Source: Artemisia argyi
Taxonomy: Eukaryota; Streptophyta; Magnoliopsida; Asterales; Asteraceae
Length of the DNA: 64,000 nt
Direction of reading: 5' to 3'
NCBI GenBank assembly: GCA_030686995.1
Contig: CM060691.1
Coordinates: 57,547,338-57,611,337 of the forward strand
A model generated the notes under the pieces. The model ran no database searches. It worked only from the letters and a program-made list of their open reading frames with translations, and had not been told where the DNA came from. This document shows, one piece after another, positions 47,681 through 59,946 of the stretch (position 1 is the stretch's first letter; the number at the start of each line of letters is the position of its first letter). A program made the position numbers and the translations under genes.

Positions 47681-50056
47681 TGATGCTAATTTTACCTAGA
47701 TCACATTTTATTATTTATAAGTCTCGTTTACCTATGATCTACGTAGCACTATCGGGCAGTATACCTGGTCGTGGGTAGTCTAGTTTGGTAAAACCGAGGT
47801 CATCCTAAGAGCTATGTGTTGGGTTCTAATTTAAGTCTTGAATGTCACAAAAGGAGTTTTTGAAATGAATTGTATTAAACTAACAACACAATGAGAATTT
47901 AATTGAAAGTTAATCAGTGGGAGAAACATGTGCTAGCCTAGTTACTAATCTTATTACGCTATGACTTAATTTTCCTAAAATTGTCTATTATCGCTTTATG
48001 TAGTGGTTGTAACAATTCACATTTTCAGGTTAACTTCTATTCCCGAAAATTTCACTATTCATTTTTACTATTCACTTTTACTATTCATTTTTCCCGAAAT
48101 TTGATTTTTGTTTCTTGGCCTCGAGTGATAAATCATTCCCATAGCAATTAAAAGTTTGACACTCATCAGATCATTTTCGTGAAAGTTAATAAGGAATTAC
48201 ACGTTTTAGGGTAAAACGTCATTCAAAAATTCTACGCACAATGAAACTCGACCGTGTTAAGTGACCCCGCATCAGAAAAATGTTTAGTACTCTCATGATT
48301 AATTAGAGAATTAATCATGACTAAGAAAATATGACCAAATAAACCTCGGCCGTGAGAAACAGGAATTCTCGTCTTTAAGCACTTTTACTTAGCCGTAACC
48401 TTAGCCTATACATGCACCGTGTTTCTAAGACAATTTGAGTTTTCATATTTTTGGAATAAGTCAACATATTTTTCCCTCCTCCTTTGACAAAAAATCATTC
48501 CTTGATTTTTAGGCTTAAGGTTTTAAGTTTAAAGACATTAAATACCAACCGACACTAGACAGAGCCCAGCCTAGACATTATAAGCCATTTTAAGTCATTA
48601 ATATCCTATTAAAAAAGTTACATTTTACTTTTCTCAATTTTACGCAACTTTTGTACGTTTTACGTATTACGCGTTTTAGACCCGTGTTTCCAGTTTTAGC
48701 AGGGTTTGAGCACCCCAATAGAACCTACCACTCATTTTATATTTTATTATGGAGTATATTGATAAGTTCTAGCATATTTATAAGTTTCATATTTTTAAGA
48801 TACCCGATTTTACGTTTCGTGGCTTAACAACTTACGGTTAGCATTTTACGGGTCTAAAACTAGTCACATAAGTAGGATAATATCATCCAAGACCAAGTCA
48901 TCCCTCCTTATCCAAGGTGAACCGCCTCTAGGGGGGGGGGAATCAGCCCATGTGGCTTAATCTCATGACTCTAGCCCTAGGATTAGAACAAGTGTTAAAC
49001 TTTGGCTCCAAGTTAAACTTGGTCACCAAGTTTTGGAAACTTACTAGTTACTTTCCTAACCTCCTTTGAACGCCACACACATAAATCCCTAGCACCATGA
49101 TCCTTTGATCTTCAAACTACAAGTTACACTACAAAGTTCAAGGTCTTAGTATTCTCTACCTAGTTCTTAAGTTTGTTTGGTGATTCCATGGTTGAATTAG
49201 GAGCTACACAAGGTGATTAGGGGCTGAAGTTAATTGGTTTTCACAAGGTATATATCAAGGCTAGCAAGGGTTTCAAGGGTTTCAAGAGTTATGGTGAAGG
49301 GTTTACAAGCATAGGTTTAGTGTCCTAGTTTCATACTTGACTTCCTTTCTTTAGAAAGCCAAAAGTTGTAAGAAATCCTATTACACTTTCTTGCTCAATA
49401 TCATTTTCATGCTTATTATGTTTCTTTCATGCTATATATGGTCTTTGTATTATGTTCATGATGTATAAAAACTAGTAAAACAAGTTATGGTATATATATG
49501 TTAACTTATGTTATTTAAACAAGTAAACTAGTGACTTTTATGGAGAACCATGACCAAAATAGTATAACTATGATATTTGAAACTTACTTACTGTTAAAGA
49601 GGACTTAACAAGGAAAACATAGCAATTTGAATCACCCAAAACGAGTACCCGAGTCAAAAGTTATGACCATTTGAATTTACCAAAACTTTACGGCAAAACT
49701 GCCAAAAGTTTCTGTGACAGAACATAAAACACGCAAAAAGAGGCCCTTCTGGTCCGTTTCATGAAAAAGTTAAATCACGAAAGTTGTCCGGAATCACGTT
49801 TTCTTCAGAAACACAGGTGCACGAGCCCAGAAAACCAATAACGAATGAGATTTTATTCAGTTTCTTAACAGCTATTTGATATATACCAAAGTCACTATAT
49901 AATAGTTATGGTTTACTAAGACCAAGAGGTCTAATGACCTAAAGCCAAGACCACAACCATGGCTAAAGCCAAGGTTGAGTCTCAAGACCATGGTAACAAT
50001 GACCAAGGTCACGGCAAAGCCACGGCTAAAGACCATATAACTTTTAAAAATCAAAA

Positions 50057-50172
<116 letters not shown>

Positions 50173-50635
50173 CAAATACTACAATAGTAGGGAGCCTCAT
50201 GTGAGGAGTTCATTAAGTAAACCGTCGAGATGAGTTGTGGATTTACGAATTAAAGTGTCCTGGCTCCTCGAACGTTTACTCCATGACTTCTGAATTATGT
50301 CGGCCCGAACGGTAGTAAGAGATATACAACCTATACATGTTTCATAAACCATTTATATTTAAAGACTTATACTATATACTAAGTACTACATCATGAACAT
50401 TATGCAAGACATATATAGGCAATTCTTCGTATTCTTAGACGTTACTCCAAACCTAAGTCGCAACGTTCTATTATAGGCTGCTCTTAGAGACTTTCGCGAT
50501 TCGACTACCACTTTCATTTCTCATTACATAGACTTAAGGTGAGTCATAGCCCCTACTTTTTCATACTTGTTTTAACTCTTTGGGGGAGATACATGCACAA
50601 CTACTTGCTTACTTGTACAAATACTCAAAACATTT

Positions 50636-50740
50636 ATACTTGATTGTTTTATACTTGATTGTTTTATACTTGATTGTCTTATACTTGATCGCATTATACT
50701 TGATTTCATATATACATGATTGCGTTATACTTAATTGTGA
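50636..50740. repeat. 17-bp tandem repeat in LTR
   Basis: About six copies of TTATACTTGATTGTT with changes at the last bases (for example ATCGCA, ATTTCATA). Confidence 0.85.
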
Positions 50741-51425
50741 GACTTCCAGTGGCTCCAAATTAAGTTGTTGGATGACCATTGAGGCTTTGATACATCCTAA
50801 CATTTGCGAATGTTGGATACATCATAAAAGTGAGGTCTTCAGAAATGAAGTAGAGACTCACTACTAATTGCTTAATTATTTTGATGAACTTATACATGTC
50901 TTATTCATACTATATATTTAGCAGTGGGTTGTGAACACACAGGTTACAAGTCTCTTATGGCGGGACTTGCAACTGAGTGGATTTACAATGCCTTTGCTGT
51001 GTGAACATTCTTTAAGGCTTTTCAACTATTTTAAGACAAACTCTATGAACTCACCAACCATTGTGTTGACACTTTAGCATGTTTATCTCAGATTTGTAAG
51101 GCGATAGCTAGTGCGTGGAACTTAGAGTCAAGCTGCATATTCTGAAGACTTACGCTTTTTATCATTTACCATTCAAAACATTTTGTATACATTTATGTAT
51201 CATACTTTGGAATCTCATGTTTGTAACTTTGAATTCATTAATCGAATGGTAACTTTTCAAAACGTCTCATTTAGAGTTCGTTTTCTATAACTTGTACTTT
51301 GTATTATGAAGTAGCACCCCGGTGACACAGTCTTCCGCTGCGGTATTTTGGGGGTGTTACAGTGGTTAATTGTCGCTAGGATCAGTTGGTCAAATATCCT
51401 AGCCTATGATTCCCAAACCCGTACC

Positions 51426-51675
51426 TCCTTTGGTCAATTATATCGTACAGTCAGGTTTCAGTCATTAAGTGCCAGCTATCAATCAAGACCTAATCTGTAC
51501 CAAGGTGTGTGGTCCTTTGGTCAATTCTCATACATACGTCAAGGTCCCGCATTTATTATCTATGTTTGCTAGGACGGGTAGTCCTTTGGTCAATTCTTAC
51601 GCAGAAGATGTGTAGTCCTTTGGTCGATTCTTACACACCTCGCAACCTACCGACAAGGGTCCTTTGGTCAATTCA
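51426..51675. repeat. TCCTTTGGTCAATT motif, five copies
   Basis: The 14-mer occurs at about 51427, 51513, 51582, 51615 (GGTCGATT) and 51660, at spacings of 33-86 bp, within Athila-like LTR lineage B. On the minus strand it lies downstream of the TATA box, so it would be transcribed. Confidence 0.85.
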
Positions 51676-52089
51676 AGCTAGCCTAAATAGGTACTACCTA
51701 GCATTCACATATCCAAAACGGGAGGTTCATAGACAAGCTAGATTGATAAACACATAAAACGCATAATAAACGGGAAAACAATAATCATGGCAATAATAAT
51801 TTCATAACTAGGCTAACACATAAAGTGTTTAGCCTCTCATATTATAAAATGCAGCAAAAGCAATGTAAAATGGCATAATGAAAGAAAACATTGAATTTCG
51901 ATACATTTACAAGATACGATGCTAAAGCTCATGAGTATATGATTCGATTTCTCCATTGGAATGAGGTTGAGAGTTGCAGATATTTGTCTTTGATGAAGCC
52001 CTAATTCGTACCTTCAAAGTGGTGGTGGAAAAGTTCTATCAAATGCAGATTTAGCGCTTGTATTTATAACCTTGAGATGGTTGTTGCGT

Positions 52090-52385
52090 AACTTTAAGTA
52101 AAGGGTTACGCCGTAACCCCCGTATCTCAGAAAATAGTATCTTTTTAATAATACTTACGGCGTAACCTCAAGAATAGGTTACGACCGTAGAACCCTCGTT
52201 AACATTTTATTGGGTTTCTACGCCGTAACCCTATGGATGAGTTATGGCGTAACCTTCTTGAGCTATAAATTTGTCTAAGTCCTTGGATATCTACGACGTG
52301 ACTATGTCGATAGAGTTACACTGTAACCTTCAGTAGTCGTTGACTTAGTCTTCTAGTGATACAAGATATTACAGCGTAGGTTAGC
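52090..52385 (-). promoter_or_regulatory. Palindromic ACGCCGT-core array, LTR lineage B
   Basis: Copies of GGTTACGCCGTAACC and close variants occur at 52104-52119, 52155-52167, 52177-52190, 52218-52231, 52241-52254, 52312-52328 and 52369-52382. They lie just upstream, in the LTR's own (minus) orientation, of TATAAATA at 52061-52068. Confidence 0.75.
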
Positions 52386-52602
52386 AAATGAGCCTATATC
52401 ATAACTTCCCTCTGGCTAACAACCTCTTGAATAACTTTGATAGTTATCCCTCCAAATCCGCTTTTCTTCGTTCTGAAGCTCATATATACCCTGAAACGAA
52501 ACAATAAGAAATAAGACCATATATCCATGTAAAACTTATACAAATGATAAGAATTTTAAGGGGAAATTGACATTAAATAATCAGGACTATTTGATGTTAT
52601 CA

Positions 52603-53815
52603 TGTGTAATATCCCTGTTTGGGTAAAGTTCTATGATGTTCCCATTACTATTTTTACGGAAGATAGGTTAGGTGTTATTGCGACCAAAATCGAAAACCCT
52701 TTGATGTTAGATTCCTACACGACTATGGTTGAGCTTTGAGCTAGAGCTATGGTTGGGGTAGGGCTAGTTATGCTAGAGCTATGGTTGAGCTTCGAGCTAA
52801 TGTTGAGTTGAAAGACACTATTGTGGTTGTTGTTCCTAAATTTACTGGGGAGGGATATACTATGAGCACTATTCACATTAAGTACGAGTGGATACCTCCT
52901 AGATGTTCCAGATGCAAGGTCTTTGGTCACATTCTAGATGAATGTACTAAGAAAATCGTCTCAGATATATTAAAGAATTGGAAGATGTCATGTCAACCTC
53001 CTCGTGGACCTCCGGTTGGCTTGAAACCTAATTCTACTTTTGTTTACCGTCCGGTTTCTACCAAAAAGGCGAGAAAGGCTAATGGGAATCCAAAGGTACC
53101 GATGGCTACTAAGACTACTACTCCTACTTTGAATACATTTGAAGCATTAAGTACATTGGCGGATGAGGAAGAGGGAGGAGTAATCAACCTCTTAGTACAG
53201 ATGGTACCCCCTGTGGATAAACAAGCGACTACTCCTATAAATTCATTTGGTAGTCCAAGTACTACATCAATTGTTGAAAGGATTAATAATCTAGAAAGTC
53301 AAATAATTGATGAGAAGCTTGTGCTACTGGGTGATGATGGGAAGCTGCTTCCTATACAAAAGGAGGCTAGTGTGACATCGGTCTGTGGACCTAGTTTTAC
53401 TATGGGAATGCAAGGGAAAACTCGAATAGTGATGAAGTAGAAGTTTTTTATGATGTGACTTCTCATTTCATGACTAGTTGAGGTGCATATGATGCTAGTC
53501 TACATGAGGATGAAGATTATGATCTATATGACACGTATGACCTTCAAGGTTTAACTCTGGAACAGCGTGCATTGTGTGATGCGATAGATATTAATCTTCA
53601 TGGTCCGTTTAAACATTAGCTTTATTTATTGTCCTTATAGTCGTTGTTCATAAGAGTAGTTTGTCTTTTTTATGATAGTTTTAGTTTAAAGCACAATTGG
53701 TGCGTTTGTTTCCCGTCTTTGTAACGGGTTTAGATGTGGGATTCACCCACATCATTGTACTTAGATGTTTTTTTTTGAAGTAATAAAACTTACCATGGAT
53801 ATCCCCTTTACCAAA
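52603..53815 (+). pseudogene. DUF4283 protein copy 3, zinc knuckle and C-terminal part
   Basis: It resumes at the LTR target site with VKFYDVPITIF and ENPLMLDSYTT. After a local duplication of GAGCTATGGTTG (52734-52785) that repeats the RAMVEL codons, it has an open frame (52781-53440) with the zinc knuckle PPRCSRCKVFGHILDEC, a Lys/Thr-rich linker, RINNLESQIIDEKLVLLGDD and GKLL. A stop at 53440 and another at 53480 precede the C-terminus DEDYDLYDTYDLQGLTLEQR and ALCDAIDINLHG. The signal TAATAAAA and A run close the element. Confidence 0.85.
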
Positions 53816-54177
53816 AAAAATAAATAATTTCATGAGACACACTTTTCTATTTTGAAGAAAAGAAGGGGAGTAACAAAAGAAACAAAACACAAAAAACGTG
53901 TTTTCCAATTTTTCTTGTTAAGTTGGGAAATGCATGTTTTATATTTTGAAAAAAACGAGGATTTCATCTCGCGCGTTGTGGTGGAGTGTTTGTATAAGAT
54001 AGTATTGTATCTGTAGGCAAAATGCAATTTTGTGACATGTATTTCTTGTTTTAACTAAACAATGTGCACATGTAACCATGATTTCAATCTAACTAGTTAA
54101 AATGTTTTAAAAAATATAAGCAAGCAACGACCATAAATCTGTAAGTACAAAATATGGCTATATTTATATAAACGGTA
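53816..54177. other. Intergenic
   Basis: No gene recognised. Confidence 0.4.
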
Positions 54178-54488
54178 GGGATAATTCCAAAATTGCCCGG
54201 TTTCCATAGGCGTGGGCTTTTCTAGACGGAATCTTTTGTGTTTGATTTTCTTGACCAGTTGCCTTGGCAACTTGAATTTAGCCAAACATGTGTCGTAACT
54301 TTTCCAACATGAAGGCCGTCAGTTGCCTAAAAGTACACAAGTTTCCCTACCTTGTAATCCATAAATTCACACTGGTCACTTGCAGATTTTAGTTTCCCAA
54401 AAAGTACTGGTTGCCCTGGTCTAGAAAACCAAACACAAATGATTTCGTCTAGAAAAGCCCACACCTTGGGCAACGTGGGCATTATCCC
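54178..54488. mobile_element. Long-TIR MITE, 311 bp, TA-flanked
   Basis: Inverted arms of about 95 bp begin GGGATAAT and share GTGGGCTTTTCTAGACG and TTTGTGTTTG. TA precedes (54176-54177) and follows (54489-54490), fitting a Tc1/Mariner-type insertion, though longer duplications cannot be excluded. Confidence 0.85.
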
Positions 54489-54490
54489 TA

Positions 54491-55835
54491 AATGACATTA
54501 AGTAACATGAATGTACAATCCATTACTAAAACAACTAAAAAGAGTAATTTAGGATTGCGGTCAGTCCATTTTTACATTGCTTAAGCTTTTATACCATTCT
54601 AGCAAATGTGTTGCTTGAGATAACTATAAGTAATGCAATTGCGAGATTTGTAGAATCTGTGCGTTGGAACTTTTCTTCAAAACATAAATTTCACTTATCT
54701 CCTAAAGCGACTTTGACAACATTGGTTCCTCCTATTTTGGAAAAAAAATTATTAGATGAATAGATTGTCCAGACATTTTGAGAATTCAAACTGTTTACGT
54801 AAGGTACGTATTGAGGGTTTGAGGTTGGTTGATCGTTTGGTTTCTCATGTTTAGTAAAGACCCCAAGGTGTGACCAGAGTCACGAGTTGAGGTAACACTC
54901 ACTAGTCGACTCAGTGTTGTGTGTGTGTATTTATTCATGTGAGAATAATAGCTTGGCTTCACCTAGGCCATTTCGGAAAAATGGCTAAGTATTTATAAGC
55001 AAGCCTTTAGCGTTGTGAGTAAACCACAAAGGTGATCTAATGGCCCAAGATGACCCATATGGTGATCATCAAAGGAAGGGACAAGGATGACATGTGTTGC
55101 CTCATCCTTGGTTAAGCCTGGTGTATGGAGGAATCCATGCATTGTTATAGCACTATCTTTCTATGAATGAGGTAATGACGCGTGATAATTGTTGTGATGA
55201 CCTTGGTTTACACCAAATTTAAATTTTTTATGACATTTTTTAGTGATACTTTGGTTTTAATAAAGCATCTCATGGATAGGATTCATATAGATAGCACAAA
55301 AATCCTACCACTCAAAATTCCACCCCAAAAATGTGAGGTTCGCCTTTAGATATTTTGGAAGCATTCACTGTTAATGGTTGAGAGTGTACTGGTAGTATAC
55401 ATATTTTAGAACTTGCTTTAGTGATGCATTCCGAGATCGCTAGTGAGATCACATTCGTGTGGTTGGGATTTACTAAATCATAAGAGACATTATGATTAAC
55501 CCTTGCTTTTAGTCTTCGTTTTTTATAATTACGTTAAGCTTACCAGTTAAGAACTTGACCTTACATACTTGTTGTACTCATTTTTATCACAAGATACCCC
55601 TAGTAAACCCCTATGAGCCTATCATTTTGTGATTCTTGAAACATTTTGATGGATTCTAGAATATTAATAAATAGCATTGTTTACACTCCACTCTAAATCG
55701 CCTTAGTCTACCAATTGTGCACTCATTTTTAGTGTATGTACCTATATAAAATATTAACCCTTATTTAATTGTCTAGTTGGTTACATGGTTGCTAAGTCGA
55801 GTCATATCTTGTATATACAGTTTTGGAATAATTGG
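54491..55835. other. Intergenic
   Basis: About 1.3 kb with no recognisable gene, repeat end or RNA. Confidence 0.4.
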
Positions 55836-56307
55836 TGTTAAAAACTAGAAGGGGGAGGGGGAGGTTGAAGAGTTTACCGATTAAATTCACTTATTAAAAG
55901 TTATAGATAGACTTATGTCAATCTAGTTTTAACGTATTGGATATTGATAGATTAAAGTATGTAAATCTAAGCTACGAGATAGAGATAGAGAGACACAACC
56001 ACAACACAAGTATTTATAGTGGTTCGGCAACAAGGACACCTTCCTTGCCCTACTCCACTCCCCGAGTCACCTACTTGAGAGTTCGTAATCACAACACTGA
56101 TATCCTTTCACATGGTGAAGAAGCCTTTACACCATAGCTTAAACTTTATCCGGTACAAAGCTAGATACCGGGTCCTTAGCACGGGGGACCAAACCAACAC
56201 ACCCAATACAACTCGACTAAGGATTCAACGTCCTTTTACACCTATCGACCCAAAACTTCTACAACACCTTTGGAGAAGAAAGAAAGAACAAGTATCACTT
56301 ATGTGCT

Positions 56308-57759
56308 TGATGCGTGGTTTTGCAACCTTGCAAAAGGTTTTACTTCTCAAGGGATCTTGAGAAGCTTGCAATCCCCACCAGGCAGTGTACCTGACTGATG
56401 TAGTATAGTGAGTGGCAAGTACCGGGAGATTGATCGTTCTCTAGGGGAATAGTGTCGTTAGGATTGAAAGCTACGTAAACTAGGTCTAAATGTGAGGGAT
56501 GATTCTTTTTGTATTTTTGTATTTTATGAAAGCAAAGTAAAAATCTCGGGTATTGGAGGAGTGGGCGGAATTAGTTGCTAGTCAACTAACCCAAAATTAC
56601 TAAAAATGCAATTAAAATTAAATAACAAGAAAATAAAATGTGGTGAACTTCCTATAGTGAGAAAATGTATTTACTTAGATTCACTACTCCCTATCTATCT
56701 CTTACTAATTAATTGGTTTGTTATAATTTTCTGGATGAAGGGTTGTTTTCCTTAATACCAGTCGTGGGGGCGTGTACGTCCTTCCCCCAACTCTATAAGC
56801 TTCTATCTCTTTCTATGATGACACATTTAGTATCCTATCATGGCCTCCTTAAAAGTCACATATGCATTAAAAACAACCAATAACATCAGTGTACACAACC
56901 GAATACATTTCTTAAGACGTTCAAGCTTGTTACCGTATAGGAGATTAGCCAGTTTTCTTAAGCCTAACGCGAAATCAATCACCCAATACAATCAAACAAA
57001 CCAATCAATCAATAATTAATAGCTAGGTTTCATTATATCTAAGCAAACACTAAAAAAACCTAAGCTAGCATGTTAAAAGAAGACAATCATAAAAGATAAT
57101 CAAACAACACATAGACATATTGAATTATTAAAAGATTAACTTATCTTTAATTGAACATGGATGAAAGAAGGGTATGGAAACCCTAAGGTTACTTGGAAAT
57201 TCGTCTAGGGTTTTTCTCCCAAAAGTTACACCCTTAAAGTTACACATAATGAATGAAAAATCAAAAAATATATATAGATATACGATTCTGACGGCGTCAG
57301 GTTTTATCCTCTGGCGCCATCAGATCGCCGTGTATTAGGGTTTCGTATCGCCTATGAGATCTCTGACGTCGTCCCTTTATAAAGGTTTGGGGTCGCCTTT
57401 TGTTGAGTTAAAGGGAGACGGCCATGCTCGAAATACACCTGACGTTGTTAGGTGTTAACTTGACAAATTCTTCCAAGGCGTCTCAGCATAAAAATCCATG
57501 GCATCTCATCATAAGGGGACGGCGTCACCTCCAAAGCGTGACGCCGTTAGGTATTAAATCCTGACTTTCTTGAATTTTCTTGTTCTCTTCATTCTTAAGC
57601 ATAAAAACGTCCGAAAAGCTCCAAAATGCTCCATTTTCCAGAATTCAAGTCCCAAGTGCCTAAAATGACAAAAGAAACGATTTGATGTAATATTTGATCA
57701 TAAGAACACGATTTAAGGCTTAAATGACCCTTAAAAGCGTAACAAATATTTCCTTATCA
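56308..57759 (-). mobile_element. Nested solo LTR, Athila-like lineage A, 1.45 kb
   Basis: On minus it starts TGATAAGGAAATATTTG and ends AAAACCACGCATCA. Flanks GTGCT (56303-56307) and GTGAT (57760-57764) match at four of five bases. It is an inverted copy of the LTR at about 58690-59922 (shared GATCCCTTGAGA, CACTGCCTGGTGGGGATTGC, ACCCGAGATTTTTACTTGC). TATA-like TATATATATTTTTT lies at about 57268-57280 on minus, with GACGGCGTCA motifs upstream of it. No primer site adjoins it, so it is a solo LTR. Confidence 0.85.
57285..57555 (-). promoter_or_regulatory. Palindromic GACGGCGTC array, LTR lineage A (solo)
   Basis: CTGACGGCGTCAG (57288-57300), CTGGCGCCATCAG (57311-57323), CTGACGTCGTC (57363-57373), CCTGACGTTGTTAGG (about 57438), GGGACGGCGTCACC (57517-57530) and GTGACGCCGTTAGG (57538-57551). 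The array lies upstream (minus orientation) of the LTR TATA box. Confidence 0.75.
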
Positions 57760-58095
57760 GTGATCTTGGAAGTGAACATCCTAAGCAACTCATCACACGA
57801 GCTTGCACGTCTTCGAGAGGTTGTGTTCTCGCCTTTTGGAAGGAACCCAGAGAAACACAAAGAGAAACTACATAGAAGAGATCCTTAGATCTGAGGTTAG
57901 AGAGTTTAGAGTATAGAGAAATAAATTCTAAAAGGTGTGAGAAACAAGTGAGAAATTCCTCCTTATTTATAGGTAATTTTGTCTACTGTTCACCCGGTTC
58001 CTCTGGTTCCCTCCCAGAGGGATCCGACTAGTGTAATATCAGGGATCCGGCAAACTAGGTAAACCAATCCGGATTTTGGGTTACAAACCAGGTCA

Positions 58096-58325
58096 TGGGT
58101 TATGGGTTATTATCCATGGATAGATGATGTCATGCCAGATGTCAAGGACATCTTGGGTCATGGGTTATGGACTTTGGGTTATGGGTTATGGACTTTGGTG
58201 CATGGGTCATGGGTTTTACCCATTATGGATGTCATGCATGATGTCATACAATGGGTCATGGGTTATGGATCTAAGCTCCATGGGTTATGGGTTATGGACT
58301 TGGTTTTGGGTCATGGATAGTCCAA
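58096..58325. repeat. CATGGGTTATGG minisatellite in U3
   Basis: About a dozen imperfect copies of GGGTCATGGGTTATGGA(C/T) type phrases. In the minus-strand SIRE-like LTR this falls in U3, upstream of TATAAATA at 57962-57972. Two overlapping open frames across it are repeat artefacts. Confidence 0.9.
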
Positions 58326-58349
58326 GGGTTTACTAGCATTTTCTTAACA

Positions 58350-58689
58350 TGTAGTTTATAAAATATAAGTAACAAATGTTACTAAAGTGTTTTTAAGTGA
58401 AATGAGTTAGTAAACTATTGGCTCAAGGCAATACATATTTTATTTATTTATTACGTATTTTATTTATTTCATTAAAATGATTTTACGTTTGTTATCGACA
58501 AAACATTGAAAGATCATAAAATATAATAAACGTTTTGAAGGTTTATTTGTATTAACAATTGGGACTCGTGGTAGTGTTATTTATTTATGGATTAATGGGG
58601 AAGAATGTAAAATTATTACCCCCCATATGTACGTTAATTTTTAAGTACTTTATTAGACGAAAAGCGAAAAAGTGAAGAAAATGACAAAT
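58350..58689. other. Intergenic
   Basis: AT-rich, no gene; the 5' boundary of the following LTR is not resolved here. Confidence 0.4.
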
Positions 58690-59922
58690 TCTCAAATTCA
58701 TGCTGGAAAATGTACCTGACGGCGTCAGGATTTGCTTATGACGCCGTCACCCTTTGACAAAGAGGTGGATAAATCAAGTTACACGTGACGCACCAGAGAG
58801 TTTTTGGAGGAATTATACGTGACGACGTCAGCAAGGCCTTCAAGAGCAATTTGCATGTGACGGCCAAGATCAAGTTTACACATGATGGCATCAGAAGTGG
58901 ATCTAGGCAATATGATGATAATTATGGCGGCGAGTTAACTGCGTCAGAACTTACTCTTGACGCCGTCAGACCTTATAATCTATATATAGTTTTTGATTTT
59001 TCATTCATTGTGTGCAACTTTGAGAGGAGAAAAACCTAGACGAATTTTACAGTATTTTTAAGGGTTTCAAACCCTTGTTGCATCCATGCGTAATTAAAGA
59101 TAAGTTTTCCAATAATCATTCAATATGTCTATGTGTTGTTTGATTCTATCGTATGCTTGTCTTCTCTTTAACATGCTAGGCTAGGTTTTCTTTGTGTTTT
59201 CTTAGATGTAATGAAACTTAGATATTGATTATTGGTTGGTTGTTTGTTTATACGATGTTAGGCTTAAGAAAACTGGCAGACTTTCAATTGGTTACGTGCT
59301 TGAATGTCTTAAGAAACATGATCTGATGTGTCCTACGATAAATTGGTTATATTTAATGCATAGGTAACTACTAATGAGGCCATGTTAGGAGCTAGTAGTC
59401 GGCTCGACATAGGAAGAGGTAGAAGCTTATAGAGTTAGGGAAGATCGTACACGGCCCTAAAAATGTTATCAAGGAATATAATCCGTCATCCATGCAATTG
59501 TAACAAACTAATCAACCGGTAAAAGATAGCTAGGGAGTAGTGAAATCTAAGTAAACACATTTTCTCTTATTATTGTTTTCGCCACATTTACTTTAGTTTC
59601 ATTTTAGTTTATTTTGTTTGCATTTTTAGTAATCTGGGTTAATTGACTAGCAACTAATTCTGCCCATTCTTCCAAAACCCGAGATTTTTACTTGCTTTTC
59701 ATAAAATACAAAAATACAAAAAGAATATCCCTCACCTCTAGACCTAGTTTAATTGAGTTTTAACCCTAGCGAACACTATTCTTTGAGTTGAACGATCAAT
59801 CCCCCGGTACTTGCCACTATACTATACTACAATGGTCAGGTACACTGCCTGGTGGGGATTGCAAGCTTCTCAAGATCCCTTGAGAGGTAAAACCTTTTGT
59901 AAGGTTGCAAAACCATGCATCA
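58690..59922 (+). mobile_element. Athila-like lineage A 5' LTR (start unresolved)
   Basis: Inverted relative to 56308-57759 and ending GCAAAACCATGCATCA. Promoter-like TATATATAG at about 58980, preceded by CTGACGGCGTCAGG (58715), TGACGCCGTCAC (58739), TGACGACGTCAG (58820) and TTGACGCCGTCAG (58957). The first part of the LTR, present in the solo copy, is missing or diverged here. Confidence 0.8.
58714..58972 (+). promoter_or_regulatory. Palindromic GACGGCGTC array, LTR lineage A
   Basis: About six copies, with TGACG half-sites facing each other across one central base, directly upstream of the TATA-like TATATATAG at about 58980. Confidence 0.75.
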
Positions 59923-59946
59923 AGTTTTTGGCGCCGCAGCCCGGTG
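59923..59946 (+). other. Primer binding site of Athila-like element
   Basis: AGTTTTTGGCGCCGCAGCCC directly follows the LTR end. The TTTTTGGCGCCG..GCC phrase is the hallmark at this position of plant Athila/Tat Gypsy elements. Confidence 0.8.

Larger units (their letters stand above)
55836..58349 (-). mobile_element. Solo LTR, SIRE-like, split by nested LTR
   Basis: On minus it starts TGTTAAGAAAATGCTAGTAA and ends CCCCCTTCTAGTTTTTAACA, the same end style as 45648-47132 (CCCCTTCTAGTTTCTACA). Internal CTCGGGGAGTGGAGTAGGGC is shared with the LTRs at 17280-18140 and 45648-47132. TATAAATAAGG at about 57962-57972 (minus) is a likely core promoter. No clean 5-bp duplication (ATTGG/TGTAG), so the right edge is less certain. 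Removing the nested element at 56308-57759 leaves about 1.06 kb. Confidence 0.7.

Noticed and set aside
58102..58336. Two overlapping Gly/Trp/Met-rich frames
   Set aside because: They are produced by the CATGGGTTATGG minisatellite.
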